Shown: positions 1-13,725 of the stretch, in pieces
Position numbering within the stretch: the stretch's first letter is position 1
Layout: each line of letters opens with the position of its first letter
NCBI GenBank assembly: GCA_003254925.1
Contig: QANZ01037815.1
Span: forward strand, 136,525-200,524
From: Chamaecrista fasciculata
Taxonomy: Eukaryota > Streptophyta > Magnoliopsida > Fabales > Fabaceae
Length of the DNA: 64,000 nucleotides
Reading direction: 5' to 3'
Position numbers and translations under genes: made by a program
Notes under the pieces: model-generated
What the model was told of the DNA's origin: nothing
The model's input: the letters and a program-made list of their open reading frames with translations, nothing else
The model's database searches: none

Positions 1-1106
1 AAAAAAAAAAAAAAAAAAAAAGGTGTTGCTTTGATGCTTTCGATTTTTGTGGGTCTACCACTTTTTGGCGCCGCTTATTCACGATGACAGGCTTTTTTTT
101 TTATATAGATTATTTAATTTGATCATTTATATTTTAAAATATTTAAATTAGTCCTAAATATTAATAAAATATTAATATTTTATTAATTTTATTTTATTTA
201 AAATTAAGAGCTCAAATAATATTTTTTCAATCCAATTAATGTCATTAACAAACAAGATCCAATCGCTCACAAAACAGACAGCTCATTTTATAGTCAAACT
301 AACAAAATTGATCATATAACTTTTTTTTTTACTCTTAATAAATCTTTTAAATTTGAAATGAGCCGAAAAAAATATGACCAAATTTAATAATTTAAAACTA
401 AGTAAAATATTTTATTTAAACATTTTGAAACATAAAATATCAAAATAAACATTAAAGTATTTATTGAAGACCAAAATGATATTTTGAAATAGATAAAGAA
501 TAGAAGAAGGATGGAGATGGAGGGTGGATTTGAGAATTGAGCGGTATTATTAAGGCAAAGTGCTCGAGGCAAATGTGCGGTGGAGAGAGAGCGGGTCCCA
601 CCTTACATGATGATGATTGATGAATCACGGATAAAGCACTGTTAGTCACTCACATGCTCACATCACATGCAACACCAACACTCCTCCCAAAAGCATCTTT
701 TACTCTTTTTTCCTTTTTCATTTCTTCTTGATTCTAATTTCCAAGTCAGTAACCCAATATTTAGGATAGCTTGTTCAGTTCCACGGCAATAAGAATTCAT
801 CCATTGATAGCAGCACTCCGAGAGGGGGAGCAAGCAAACAAATACAATATAAAGATGCAGAGAAGCCTGTTTCTTCTATTTTCTTTCAAGAAACATGGCC
901 ACTTTCCCACTTAACTTACATAGAGAATCTTTCATCTTTCGAAATAGAAAAAACAGTCAAAACTTTCCACTACAGAAAGATCACGTTTCTAAGAAAGAGT
1001 TTAAAATTAAAAAGAAAAAAAGGTGTACAAGAAAAGAGAGAAAGAAGGCCTTACACTAGATGGAATGATACATGGATTAATCAAGAGAAGGAAAATAGGT
1101 TAAGTC
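1..1106. other. AT-rich intergenic DNA
   Basis: The window opens in a poly-A run (1-21). The rest is AT-rich with only short frames lacking any recognisable domain. The stretch from roughly 800 to 1106 lies just past the stop codon of the minus-strand neprosin gene and probably holds its 3'UTR, though I see no decisive polyadenylation signal. No gene called. Confidence 0.6.
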
Positions 1107-3397
1107 TCATTGACAGTTAGGGTTTTTACCGGGGCCTCCATAGTAAAAGAAATGGCCCCAATCCCCATTACTGCCGGTTTGAACATCATAGCAGTTAGAC
1201 TGTTCAGTGAAGGTGCCGATGCCTTTGGGTGCCTTGAGATTGTTGGAGCTATCTACAACTTGAATATTCCTGAAGTAGCTTGCCTTTCCAAACCCCTCTT
1301 CTGGAAAATGACCACTCCCCATTTGAGTGGAGGTATGCTGACCATCAGGCTCCGAATTCACAACTTCACCTCCCCACTCAATCATGGATGCACTGTCTGC
1401 CAGGTACGAGAACAGGAACGAAGGCCAATAACCCAATACCAGGTCGTTCCCAAATTGCATCCACCAGTGCCCCTCTTTAGGATCCTACACAACATACATA
1501 CATACCCATTACCCAATTTCCATCAACTCCTTCATTTTACATATACATTTTAATCTGAATGATAATATTACCTTCCAGATAAGTATACTGATGTCATACT
1601 GGGAATTGCGGTACCCAGATATCGGAGAGATGCTTGCACCCATTGCTATTGCACTGTTCACTTGAATGAATCCCGAGCACAGAAGATTGTAGCAACCAGT
1701 AGCTTGATATGCATCACTCTGTAAAATGCAACATCCATTTGGTAAATAAAGAATACACTGACTTAACCGATCCAGTATACAACGAAAACTCAAAGCAAAT
1801 CATGATAGGCTTAATTAGTGAAGGCTTACCGTCCAGTAGGTGAATAGTCGTGTGTTGTTATCACCATAAAGATCTGGGCTAACCTGTTTTAATGCACTTT
1901 TAATTACCACAATGGAAATCAATATCCAAGATTTTTTTTTAATAATACTTTACAGTACCTGCCAGCCAGCTTCAATGCTGTTAAGATCTTCACCAAATGA
2001 GCCTCCTAATATCCAGAGTTGGGACAAGCTGAACTCATTAGGCTGCTGTATCTTGGGTTCCCATACATTTATAGTGGCTTTGGCTCCGTAATACTTGTCC
2101 CCTTCAACATAAGCTATTGCATGCTGAGCAATCCAGAAAGGAACACACATGGACACAACAAGGAGATCAGACCAAGTTTATACAACAAGACATTACAAAG
2201 TAGGACTACTCATCATGATAGTACTACAACTAAGTGCTCATAAAACTCTTGCCTGATGACCACTCTGATTAATTAGATCAGGGTCTGCCGACCTAGGCTT
2301 CGGGATTGTCCTGTGCTTCTTCCTTCCATATCTTTTGACCGAGCTGGCTCTTAGAACATCATCCTCCTTTGTTCTCCGTATGGGTATTGTGTCTTCAGGG
2401 CATTTGCCGTTAGCATGCCAAAGCTGAGTAATGGGCTTTGATCTTTCTTTGGATTCAGACAACTTGTTATCCTCAAATAACCCTTCGGGATGGAAATTTG
2501 GCCTCATCTAATCAGTTCACAGCATTGAATGACCCACAGAAACAAGTCAGAAAAAGAATTGCAAGGAAAGGAAACGAAATACTGAAAAGATCTGGGATAG
2601 GGAAAAGGTACCTGAATTTTGTGATCCTTGAGGAAAGGATGATCGAATGCTGGCTGCTTAGAGATGTGCACGCAGTCTATAATATCCCCATCTGGGCTCT
2701 GCAACAACCAGAAATCAGGCCATTAAAGACAGAAGTAGTGTTAATACATGCCCATCAACCTCCTCATTGCTATAAATCAGGCAGACAAGTTAAACGAACA
2801 AACTAAAATCTCAAGCAATAGTATACATTGGAAGCATAAATCTAAAACCAATCTCGTTATTGTCCATTACTTTGTAAAATACATGAATGAAAAATAGATT
2901 TAAAGAAAAACTAATCATTGCACGGTTCTTTCTAGGGTAATTTCTCGTTATTGCTTCAATAATTTTATAAAAAGGGTTATGATGAGGGAGAGAAGGGGGA
3001 AAAAATAAATAAATATGAAGATAAAAAGCTTCAGAAAACTCGAACGTTAACGGAAATGGTCCAGATAGAAGATTGAGAGTCAAAAATCTGTAGCGATAGT
3101 TAACGTGCCCTTTGATTCACAAGTGAAAATGTGAAAAGCCCTTATCTAAGCGAACTTGTCCAGTGAGAAGACAGGCCCATTTTCCCCGGTCAGAAGAAAA
3201 AAGAGGAGAAGAAGGGAGAAAGGAGGAACCTGAATGGTTTTGAGAGGAGGCTTGTTCAAGCGATTCAAATGCTTCCTGACCTCAAAGTTCTGGCGAGAAG
3301 CAGTAAGGCGAGCAGCAGATGATAGAGAGGTCAGAGCCCAAAAGCAGAGAAGCAGCAGTAGTAGGGGAAGGAGGGGTGTTAGCTGCTTAGAACCCAT
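1107..3397 (-). CDS. Secreted neprosin-domain protein (DUF239 family), 7 exons
   Basis: Seven phase-0 exons on the minus strand: 3397-3230, 2698-2612, 2507-2253, 2123-1959, 1883-1830, 1718-1572, 1484-1107, giving 417 aa, a normal length for plant neprosin-like proteins. The ATG at 3397 starts a signal peptide ([19 protein letters not shown], then an Ala/Ser-rich end), so export is expected. Residues of about 45-165 form the activation-peptide region (RPNFHPEG near residue 87), and about 171-415 form the neprosin domain, with [31 protein letters not shown] and IEWGGEV. Neprosin of pitcher plants is a glutamic endopeptidase cutting after proline; E177 (VEGDKYYG) and E328 (IEWGGEV) are my guesses for the catalytic pair, not proven here. 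Many family members have no tested activity. Six introns; the third uses a GC donor. Family call is firm, substrate unknown. Confidence 0.95.
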
Positions 3398-4721
3398 GAA
3401 TGATGAAACCCTTTTACCCTCAAAAATACTCAAAAACAAAGCTTAAAGGCTGAATGCGAGTGCTCTCGTGCTCTCAATCACACACACACTGAAGCAACAT
3501 ACTCATCCAAACGTGAAACGCCCTCCTCTCTGCTCGACGCACAAATCTGATGATAAAACTCCACCCCACCTAGCTTGTTTTGGAGCTCCAGTTCTTCCTC
3601 TTTCTAAAATGTCATTTTCTCTTTCCGCTTTTCTCACTGAGTGTGAAATGAAATTAATTACAAAAATAACCATTACTTTCCATTTCTCTCTCTCTCTCTC
3701 TCTTTGTCACTTTCCCACTCACTTGTATTTAATTATTATCTTTATTATCTTTATTTCTATTTATTGATTTTATAAGTTACTGCCTTAGATTTTGCACGAG
3801 GAGGAAAAAGTAGAGAAGAAATAAAAATAAAAATGGAGATTGGAAAAGTAGGAGACGACATTTAAGGAATATGTTTTTCTTTTTTGAAATGGGATTATGG
3901 GAATATGGGCTCCGTCTTGCGTCTGTCCGTATTACTATTTCATATGCGTGCAGTGCAGTGTGCACACAGCTACTTTTGTCGTTTCAACGGAGACTATGGG
4001 GAAAACCCTATGCCTATAGGACTCAAACCCACTCTACCCTTTTTACCCTTGTGATTTCAAATAACCATTTACTAAGATGTCGCAAAAAAATCTATTTTCT
4101 CTTTAATATTTATTCAAAATTCTATTTTAATTTTTAATATCAACAAAAAAACATTATATATAAATTTCCATAATTTACAATTTATAAAATCTCAAAATCT
4201 ACTTCATAAATAAGATAGGTTTGATCAATATTTATCAAATATCTTACTAAATAATTTTTACTATTTTCTTATATTTCAATAATTATATGATAGACAATAT
4301 TTTTATGATATTTGCTTAAATATTCTACTTAAATTCTTTTATACAAGGACTTACAAGTTTTCATTTGCAAATGATGTTAGATATGAAACTATTTAAATAA
4401 ATATATAATAATTGGAGTATATAAAGAGAATAGTATCGATATTTTATCCTATATTATGTATTATTAAAAATACATTTGGAAATATTTATTTAGGTGATAC
4501 ATATTTTAACCACCATTTGTAGAAGCATTTAAAATTACCATTCAACAGAGCTTCATTAGCGCAATTTAAACACAAACTTCAACCATTTTTATAATAATCA
4601 ATTTTATTTCTTCTTTGCCTCTATATGATTTTTTTAAATATATATATATATATATATATAATTATCTCTACGTATATATCACAATCATTGTGTATATATA
4701 TATATTTAAAGGATTTATTTA
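3398..4721. other. Upstream region of the neprosin gene and AT-rich spacer
   Basis: This is the promoter side of the neprosin gene. A (TC)n tract at about 3685-3703 lies some 290 bp upstream of the start codon; such Y-patch-like tracts are common near plant core promoters. From 4100 on the DNA is very AT-rich with a (TA)n run near 4638-4661. No coding region is visible. Confidence 0.5.
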
Positions 4722-4886
4722 ACTTGTGCCCTTAAGGCACGTTTTAAAGTTTTTTTTCTCATTGGTTAGTAGAGTATTTTATATTTTGAAATTTATGAAA
4801 ATTTATTTAAAAGATAAATTTTTAATGTTTGAAAACTCACTTGACCAATTATAAGAAAACTTAACATGTGTCCTAAGGACACATGC
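4722..4886. mobile_element. Short MITE with terminal inverted repeats
   Basis: The ends are imperfect inverted repeats of about 40 bp: the left begins ACTTGTGCCCTTAAGGCAC and the right, reversed, begins GCATGTGTCCTTAGGACAC. Both flanks carry the dinucleotide TA, compatible with a Tc1/Mariner-type TA target, but 2 bp is weak evidence. It has no coding capacity. Confidence 0.6.
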
Positions 4887-6121
4887 TAGAAGGACCCATA
4901 TTTAAATAATTGGGAAGGACAATATTTAAATAATTTTACATCTCAACTCTGATTACAAAAGTCGTTAAGTAAAAACGCTCTCAAACAAGCTTTTAATCGT
5001 CAGAGTTCATATACATACAATCATTTACATACACTTAATTTTTAATTCATTCAAAAGTAAGACAAAGCTAAACATAGTACAAGCAAAAACACAGCAAAAT
5101 AATTCAATCCTTCTTTACCATCAACAACAACACTAGACAAAACATCAATAGACGAAGATGGGGGGTTTGAATCCATCCAAGATGACCCATATTCGTGTCA
5201 GACAAATTGACAAGACAATGAGTTGTCAAGTTAATGGATCTAAGGATCAAACTAAAGCTACAACCATCTAAACAACTGAAAACACACAAAAAAAAAACAG
5301 ACCAGATCAACGTCGTGGGATCCCAGATTCAGAACGTCGCTGCCACAAAACTCGTCGCAGAAAACACACGGACACGAGCAGAAAGTACACAGATTCGGGA
5401 AGGACAATCGCCGAAAACCACCTAAACTTGAAAATCACCGTCGTAGAAGACACACAGAAAAGAGCACCGCCGCAAAAGACCAAAGTTGGGAGGCGCCGCC
5501 GATAACCTTAATATGAAATAGGGTGAAATCTCTCATGAAAGAGAGAGGTGGTCCCTCACGAGGAGGGGCTTGACAGAGAACTCAACTCTTATGAGAGAGA
5601 GGATTTTTTTATATACACTTAATTGAAGAGTCATTGATGATTTTATGATTAATTAAGTTGAATAAAAAAATATATCAATAACTCAATTCTTAGAATATTG
5701 AAATGTACAGTTTAGTTTATGAAATATCAAAACAGTATACTAATTAGTCATTTTTATGAACTAAATAATACACAATTTTAATTTTTCAAGAACTAAAAAG
5801 TATACTGTTTTGTACTAAAAAAAGTGTATTAGTTTAGTCTTTCAAAAACTAAATATATACTTAAATTTTTAAAAAATTGAGTTACCCATTTGATAATTTT
5901 TTAAAAATCAAATTATTAATTTACTCAAATAAAAAGTACGCTGGAACAAAATAGATTCAATAACTCAAAACTTAAGGATATGTTTGGAAGTTTTAGTGAG
6001 GATGGAGACTGAGAGTTGAATCTATTGAGAATTTGAGATATTGGACACCTTAATTTTATGAGGTATTCCCATATTTATATCAATTTTTTTGTCAAATCAT
6101 AAAAAATGAGAATGATAATAT
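4887..6121. other. Intergenic DNA with an unexplained GC-richer patch
   Basis: Mostly AT-rich. About 5230-5560 is clearly richer in GC, with repeated CGTCG/CGCCG-type words and short GAGAGAG stretches. It resembles a fragment of a plant 5'UTR or of a transposon that captured one, but no frame or domain could be assigned. Confidence 0.4.
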
Positions 6122-6415
6122 TGTTATAAATGATTAGTATTTGTGAACATTCAGAATTGTCTTTTCATATTTCCATGTATAAAAAGATTGTAATGTCCTT
6201 GGTAATTAAGTTTATGGTCTTTAGTTTCTTGTGTACATGAATATGAGTCTATGTATGTATTCATTAGGTACATTCCCCCCTTGAGATCCTTTAGCCTATA
6301 AATAAAGGTTTTAGGAGTTGATGTAAAGGCTGAAGATTACTTGAATAATAGAATTCATCTTCCCTCCTACTTTTCTCTCTACTTTGAGTATTCTTATTTC
6401 ATATATTTTACAACA
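6122..6415 (+). repeat. 5' LTR of the 6.1-12.9 kb copia element
   Basis: It matches 12645-12933 over its whole length, starts with TG, and is followed by a primer-binding-like sequence. A TATA-like CTATAAATAAAGG lies at about 6296, probably the element's old core promoter. The exact 3' boundary is uncertain by a few bases. Confidence 0.88.
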
Positions 6416-9400
6416 CGTTATCAGCACGAGCCTCTACCGGTTTGAGCTTTTGACATCTAAGCATGAGTTTTTCGCGATATGAGTTTTGGGTAATTAATCA
6501 CAAATCTCTTCTTATTTTAGTTTCGGGTAATTACAGAGGTAAGTTAATATTCTTTCAAGTTTTCTTGTTACAATCTCTACAGGTAAGAAATGTTTATGTT
6601 AAATGATTTATCATTATCATATTTTATAATTTTATTATTGTGGTCGTCATCTTAAGATTTGGAAATATTTTATATGGCCTGAAGCTACATATGATTAAAG
6701 TTTCATATGAATAAGTAGATGACCTGAAGCCATATAATGTTTTGATTCAATTTTTTGGATCAATTATTATATCTTTACAAAAGATAAGTGCATTGAAATA
6801 TTATTGCACAAATTGATGATTTATCAAGGGCAATTGTTTGACTATTGAAATTAACTAATATAAGCCTGAAGGCTAAAAGACTTTTGCTATTGAACTTGTC
6901 TAATATCAACCCTAAAGGTTAATAGTCAAACTATTTTGACATATTACAAATAGAAATTATTAATAGCCTTGAAGGCGAATAACAAGTATATTTTGATCAA
7001 TTACAAATAGCAATTATGGAGTTGTTAAAAAAATATTTGTTGATAGTCTTGAAGACTGACATCAATCTAAATATTTGAAAGTCCTAAAGGTTAATATCAA
7101 AATAAATATTTCATTTTAGATATGTTTTGATTGATGTATTTTTCGATTTGATATGTGATCACAATTAATCTTGTGAAGAGTTTGATATGTCAAAATTATT
7201 AAGATTGAGTCTCTAGTAGAGATATAATTTAATATGTCAAAATTATTGATATTGTGTCACCAGTTGTGACGATAGTGACAATATGTCAACAATTATAATG
7301 ATGTGATTATATTATTTTTTATATATCGATAAGTGAACCAAAAGTTTAAAAAACATATATTTTATTTGGTGTAAATATACATTCCAATATAAGGTATGAT
7401 TTTATGAAGAAAATATGGGTATAATTAAATATTGAAGAATTCAAAGTACGTCAAAAGTGTAGTACATTTATTCTTTTAATAAATAATTTTATTTGAAAGT
7501 AAGAGAATTGAAAACTCTCTCAACGGTACTCTGGAAGAGTAATAATATATACTCTAGAAGAGTAAGAATTTCATATGAACAAGATTACCTTTTGGCATAA
7601 CCTGTAGTGGTTTAGATACTAATAAAGTTTGATACCTCAAGAAATTTGAGAAAAATATGTGAATATGATATGAATGAGGTCAATAAAACATAAGATAGTT
7701 CTCGAAGAACTACATCTATTTGATTTATGTATTTATTTCTTTTATCTCTTTAATTTTAATATATATATATATATATACTCCATTATCTATTTTTCATTTG
7801 GTTTATAATTCATTTGTTAGTCTGTTCATTTATTTCTTTCATTCCTCTTATCTATCTTTATATGTTTATTGTTTCAGTATTAATTATGTTTTTGTCATAA
7901 TGTCATATAGCCAAATATCTGGTTCAATTATATCAAATTTCCCTGAAGGAAAATAAAATTCTATAGAGGAAGAAGTTAATATAATATTAGACATGTGACC
8001 ATGTACTATAGAAGATCCTTCCATCGTGTACTATACTCTCGACACATATGTTGTAATGAACCAGAAGTTCATTAATTTAAAGGATACATTTATAATTTTA
8101 CATGACCGGTTAGACCATCCGGATCAATAATAATGCGAACTCAAATGAATACCCATTAAAGAACAAAAAGTTTCTTTTATATAATGAGTTCTTTTATGCT
8201 GCATGTTCTCAAAGAAAATTGATTTTAAGACCATTACCAGCAAAAGTAGGCATTGGATCCATTGAAATTATTGAACGCATTCATAGAAAATTTGTAGGCC
8301 TGTAGTTCCACCTCGTGGACTTGTAGATCCATTTTATTCAAATAAAAAGATTGAGCTCAATTTCCAAATTATTCCATTAAGCTAATTTATTTTAATAATG
8401 CTGGTGAATTTATATCTCAAGTTATGAAATGATTATTATATGTTCGTTGAGATAAATGTGGTACAACATGTTGCTTATGTCCACAAAGTAAATGGTCTTC
8501 TTGAATAATTAATATATGCCTTCTATTAAATACTAGACTATAACTTATGATGAGAACAAAACTCCCTATTGTGTTTAGGGACATATCTATTTAAATGATG
8601 CAGCACTTGTACGCATTAGACTAACAACGTATCATAAGTTCTCCCCTGTGCAATTAGCTTTGGGTCAGAGCCGAATATTTATCGCTTAAGAATTATTTGG
8701 GTGCACAATTTATATTGCTCCACCACTCACATCAAAATGGGTCCTAACGAAAATTGAGAATATAAGTTGAATATGAATCTCACTCAATTATTAAATATTT
8801 TAAACCCCCAAAGGAGATACATCTATGATTTTATTTATCAATTATTATTATAATGAAATTAATTTTTAAACATTAGGGGGAGAAAGAAAGAAAATAGCTG
8901 GAAAAATAAATTACAAAGAATGCATGGTTATTACATTAGTTTTGATCCTCATATAAAATAATGTGAACTTGAAGTTCAAAGAATAATTTATTTGAAGAAT
9001 ATTACAAATAAGTTGCAAAATGCATTCACTGACCCATTGAAATGGCAAAGTCAAATATTTCAACTGAAAATGCTCCAATATATATTGAGGTCCATGAAGG
9101 ACAAAGAAATTTTATAAATAAATATATAACGTGCCTGAAGCGTGATCAGTTCCAAAGATAAGTGTCCTCGAAAATAAAAGGAGCAAATGAAAAAGATGGT
9201 CAAGTCGAGGAATTATATGTTTTAAATAATAAAGGAAGGCATAATGAATGGAAAATCTCCAGAAGAGATTCAGGTACCTAAAAATGAAGCAAATAATGAG
9301 ATCTCCGTATGTTAATTATTGGAAAAGTATGGAGCCGATATGAAAATTTAGTTGACAAAGTATTTACATATAATGTAGCGCTACAAATTATAAAAATGAG

Positions 9401-10183
9401 GATCATAAATGACAATTCGTCGAAGAAATATCGACATAAAAAATTGGCCAAATTAGAAAGAAAGGATCCAATATGAGTTAAACTCACTCGCGAAATTTGT
9501 CGAATTTTGGGACTTGTAGTCCAAATATATGTTGGTGTAAAGCCAGTTAAAGTTGAATATTAATAAATATGTGTGAAAAGAAATGAGAAAATTGAAATTT
9601 TTGAGATACAATACTAGAAATTTATATTGAGGAGACGAATTCTTCAGTGGTGGATGCAATTATTTTTAATATCTGATTAATTTGGTTGTTTGTAAAAGAC
9701 TTTGATATGTATATAGTAAATGTTGCTGCAGTCTAATTATATAGATAATTTGATTATAGTATATATTTTTCTCAAAAGTTTAACATTAATTAATTGGAAA
9801 TATATCTCTTGTGGTGGATGCAATCCTCTTCAAATACTTTATTAGTCTGACAATGTATGAAAATCTTGATATAAATCTAATGATTTAAATTATAGCCTAT
9901 TTATATGGATCATTGGACCGTGAAATATATATGTAGATCCTTGAAGGATTTAAATTATAAAAAGCATGTCAGATTTTTCAAAGAAAATGTTTAGTGAAGA
10001 TAAATAAAATCCGACATGGGTTGGAAAAAACCTGGACATATGTGGTACAATTGTCTCATGTAATATTAGTTAAAAGTTAAAAGAATGTTATACAAAAAAA
10101 AAGATCCAATTTGTCTATATATTGTCATCAAGAGATATAGATCGCAATGTGTGATCAATGTTTTATATATTTTATGATTGAAA

Positions 10184-11757
10184 TGTTGGGAAATCATAGG
10201 GTCGGCGCAGCGGAAAAACACGGTAAATTAAAATTTTTGGCTTCCCTATGATTCCTTCCAGGATCAACTATCAACAATTATATCAGTGAAGGAAAGAAAT
10301 TTACCAAATTACAATCGGGTGCAATCGGGTCCGCGAGTTGAGAAGTCCACTTGACGCGTCATTCCTCCGCCGGTAATCCACACAAGCAATTTGTTGGCAC
10401 CAAGGTGCTAGCCTTCTGTTCTTTTCTCCAAAAGAACTAGGGAACTCTAATCTACAGTTCTTGGTGACCAAGAACAGTTCTTGAACCAAGCAAATCTATC
10501 AAGAACAATTCTTGATCTATTGAATATAGGTGGCGCATAAAACAAGACCTCTCTCTTGTTTTTCCTTTCACAAAAACCTAAATATCTTAGGCCAATCGAA
10601 TTTTCACTAACTCCTTAAGAAAATCGACTTTTCTCACTAGAGCTAGGTGGTGCGATTTTTTTTCTCTCTCTCTACAAGGAGAAGGCAAAATATTGCTTGT
10701 GAATTAGGTCTAGGCCAAGTCGACTTGCTTAGGCCTTATAATTAGAATTTTGGGGATCTTAATAATCCTAAAATCATGAGATTACAATAATGTCATAATT
10801 TTAGGACTTGAATTTCTAATTAAAATATTACTTTAATATTCCAATTCAAATCCAAAATGCAATCTTTGAGAATCAAATGAGAGATCAAATCTCCCCTTGG
10901 GACCCACAAAGAAGGCGCCATCCTCCCCTATTTATCTTTGGAATTTTATAAATAAAAAACATTCCTAACTAATAGGAGATCATAATCTTCCAAAGATTTT
11001 GAGTTAAGATATTACCCTAATATCTCTGATTCAAATCTTTTGATATCTAGATCAAATCTTTTGAATTCAAACTCATGACTTTAATTAATAAAACAATTCT
11101 ATTAATTAAAATCCTCTCCATGAACCTTATTTAATCCAACCATAACTTTCTCGATCTTCTTGAATCAGTCCCATTTCCTTGAGTGGCCACTCTTTCCTTG
11201 GACAGATTCATCGAGGGCGCCAGTTAGATATCTCCCACATATATATCTGAGGGACAAAATCCCATCTTGGCCTACCACATTCCTCAGCACTGCAATCAAC
11301 CAAACTCGTACCTAGCCCTTATGGCTGCCCTGCTACGGGCAATGTTAGACTAGGCCAAAGTCTGACAACTACAACGCCGGAATAGTCAAGACCTCAGGTC
11401 TAAGGCATCGTGACAGGTGTACAGGAGAGACTAGCTAATGACTAAACCCATGCAGGACTCTCCGGGTCAGTTCAGCAACCTGTAACCCTTTACATAATTG
11501 CATCATGACTCTCGTAAAGCATCTAGTGCATGTATCTCCATACACCGAGGTCATGCTGGTCTTAGTTCATTCTCGCTCCCACGAGAACAATCGACCAGGG
11601 ACAAATTTAGATTAATTATCTCATAACTAATCAAGGACGCTATCATAGTACACATGCTAATAATATGATAACACATTAATTTATCTCCATAAATTAATAA
11701 TATGTTCAAAACATATGTACACTTAAAATGATTGGCCCTAGGGCACAATCTCCAACA
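10184..11757. mobile_element. Solo LTR (1574 bp) nested in the copia element
   Basis: Begins TGTTGGGAAATC and ends CTCCAACA (TG...CA). It is flanked by an exact 5-bp target duplication, TGAAA (10179-10183 and 11758-11762), so both ends are secure. No internal retroviral-type genes are present, as expected after LTR-LTR recombination. It shares long stretches, especially its right 700 bp, with 25259-27373 and with a piece at 35418-36690. It is younger than the host copia element because it interrupts it. Confidence 0.93.
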
Positions 11758-12644
11758 TGAAACTCCTGAAAAGCTTAAAATATAGTATATTTTGTCTCAT
11801 CTTACAAAATTACACATATTATAATAGTGAGATTATTATTCATAGAAAATGTATTAAGATAGTTTTGCAGGGACAAGAAGTGCATTCACGATGGTTAAAT
11901 TGATCACTTGAAGTGATACGGTATCCTTTTTAGTCTCAAAGAAAAATGAAAACTTTGGTTCGCTAGTATCATATTTTAATCTAATAAGAGTATTAATGTT
12001 TTTGGTACACTTGCTAGCAATATATAATTCTTCATTAATAAATTGAATGAAAAATATATATTTTAAAATATCTTAGGAGAATAGTTGTTAAAGGTTTATA
12101 TTATTTCAATAAATTCAGTTTACCATTTGTTGGTAATGTAGATGCTAGCTACTTATCTGATCATAATAGGTAATGCATAAGGCAAATCAAAATTGTTTTT
12201 AGTTAAGGCTACTAATTCAACACATCTAGAAGATGTGTTATTTGTTTTTGCAGGGAAATGTGTCAATTGTACTATATAAAGATAATATGACATGTATAGT
12301 TCAACTAAAAGAAGGATACATCAAAGGAGATAAAACGACATATATTTCACCAAGGCAACAGAAGTTTAACAAGTTCAATCAAGTGATAATGAGCGATGAC
12401 ATAGAAGTTCATAAGTTTGGTGAAGTGATAAATTAGCAGACCAACTGTAACATTTGAGAAGTTGGTTTATCAAATTAGAATGTGTCAATTAAAAGATCTT
12501 AGTGATGTTATGATGAGGGAGAGATACGCACTGTACTTTTTTTCCCTTCGTCATGGTTTTGTCCCACTGGGTTTTCCTGACAAGGTTTTTAATGAGGCAG
12601 CTTGTAATGCGTATCAAAACAAATTGTGAATATTCAAGGGGGAG

Positions 12645-12933
12645 TGTTATAAATAATTAGTAATTGTGAACATTCACAATTGTCTTTTCATATTTTCATG
12701 TATAAAAGTTTGTAATGTCCTTGGTAATTAAGTTTATGATCTTTAGTTTCTTGTGTACATGAATATTAGTCTATGTATTCATTAGGTACATTCTCCCATT
12801 GAGATCCTTGAGCCTATAAATAAAGACTTTAGGAGTTGATGTAAAGGTTGGAGATTACTTAAATAATAGAATTTATCTTCCCTCCTACTTTTCTCTCTAT
12901 TTCGAGTATTCTTATTTCATATATTTTACGAAA
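12645..12933 (+). repeat. 3' LTR of the 6.1-12.9 kb copia element
   Basis: Direct repeat of 6122-6415, starting TGTTATAAATAATTAG immediately after a polypurine tract. AATAT at 12934-12938 matches AATAT before the 5' LTR. The last few bases have diverged, so the end coordinate is approximate. Confidence 0.88.
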
Positions 12934-13725
12934 AATATTAATATGTGAATTCAAATATTCAATTATAATTTTTTTTAATACAAGAACATGACACATAAAT
13001 AAGTGGGTCCATGATTGCAATAATCAATAATTTCATGGTGATCCAATGGAAAACTCCATATTTTTTTTTTGCCAAACGAAAAACTCCATATCACATGTAA
13101 ATATTTATATCCATATTATTATATATGTCGAATCTTTATGATCACTTAAAAATGATTCAATTAAAAATTACAAAAAATAAATATAAAGATTATGATAAAT
13201 AATTAGTTAATTGCATATAATGAGAGAAAAAATATAATATATGAGATTAAATAATTTTTCAAAACTTTAAATTTTTAAAATTAAAATTAAAATGAAATAA
13301 AAAATATAAAAATTTAATTATATTATAAAATATAATAAAATATTTTTTTAAATTAAAAATTATAATAATTATAAAATTTAAATTGACCTTTGCATGCCCA
13401 TGCAAAAATATACTAGTTATTATATATGTTAAAGGAATTTTTATGGTCTGGAAAAAATAATTTAATTAAAAACTATAAAAATTAAAAAATTAAGATGAGA
13501 ATTATGGTAATTAGTTAACTGCATAATAAAAAAGAGAAAGTAGTAAATAAGATCAAATAGCTTTTATAATTTTAAATTAAAAAAATTAGAATTAAAATGA
13601 AATCAGATTTATAAAATTAAATTTTATTTTAAAATACAATAAAGTATTTTTTTTATTTTAAAATTATAATAATCATAAATTTTAAATTAATCTTTACATG
13701 AACATAATAATATATTAATCTCATA
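12934..13725 (+). repeat. Two diverged AT-rich tandem copies with a Helitron-like 3' end
   Basis: About 13125-13416 and 13417-13725 are two diverged copies of one roughly 300-bp AT-rich sequence. The first ends with a perfect hairpin (TTTGCATG..CATGCAAA, 13389-13406), then about 6 nt, then CTAG followed by T. This is the 3' terminus expected of Helitrons (hairpin, CTRR, insertion before T). I could not place the 5' TC end, and the second copy has lost the hairpin. Confidence 0.5.

Larger units (their letters stand above)
6122..12933 (+). mobile_element. Decayed Ty1/copia retrotransposon with paired LTRs
   Basis: Two LTRs of about 290 bp, both starting TGTTATAAAT, flank the element (6122 to about 6415, and 12645 to about 12933). 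The flanking 5-mer AATAT is present on both sides, a likely target duplication. A primer-binding-like region (TTATCAGCACGAG) follows the 5' LTR and a polypurine tract (AAGGGGGAG) precedes the 3' LTR. Degraded remnants of pre-integrase/integrase (about 8000-8330) and RNase H (about 12120-12500) are recognisable in plus orientation. The element is thoroughly broken with many breaks. By eye the LTRs differ at about 20 of 290 positions, suggesting an age of a few million years. A solo LTR of another family sits inside it. Confidence 0.9.
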
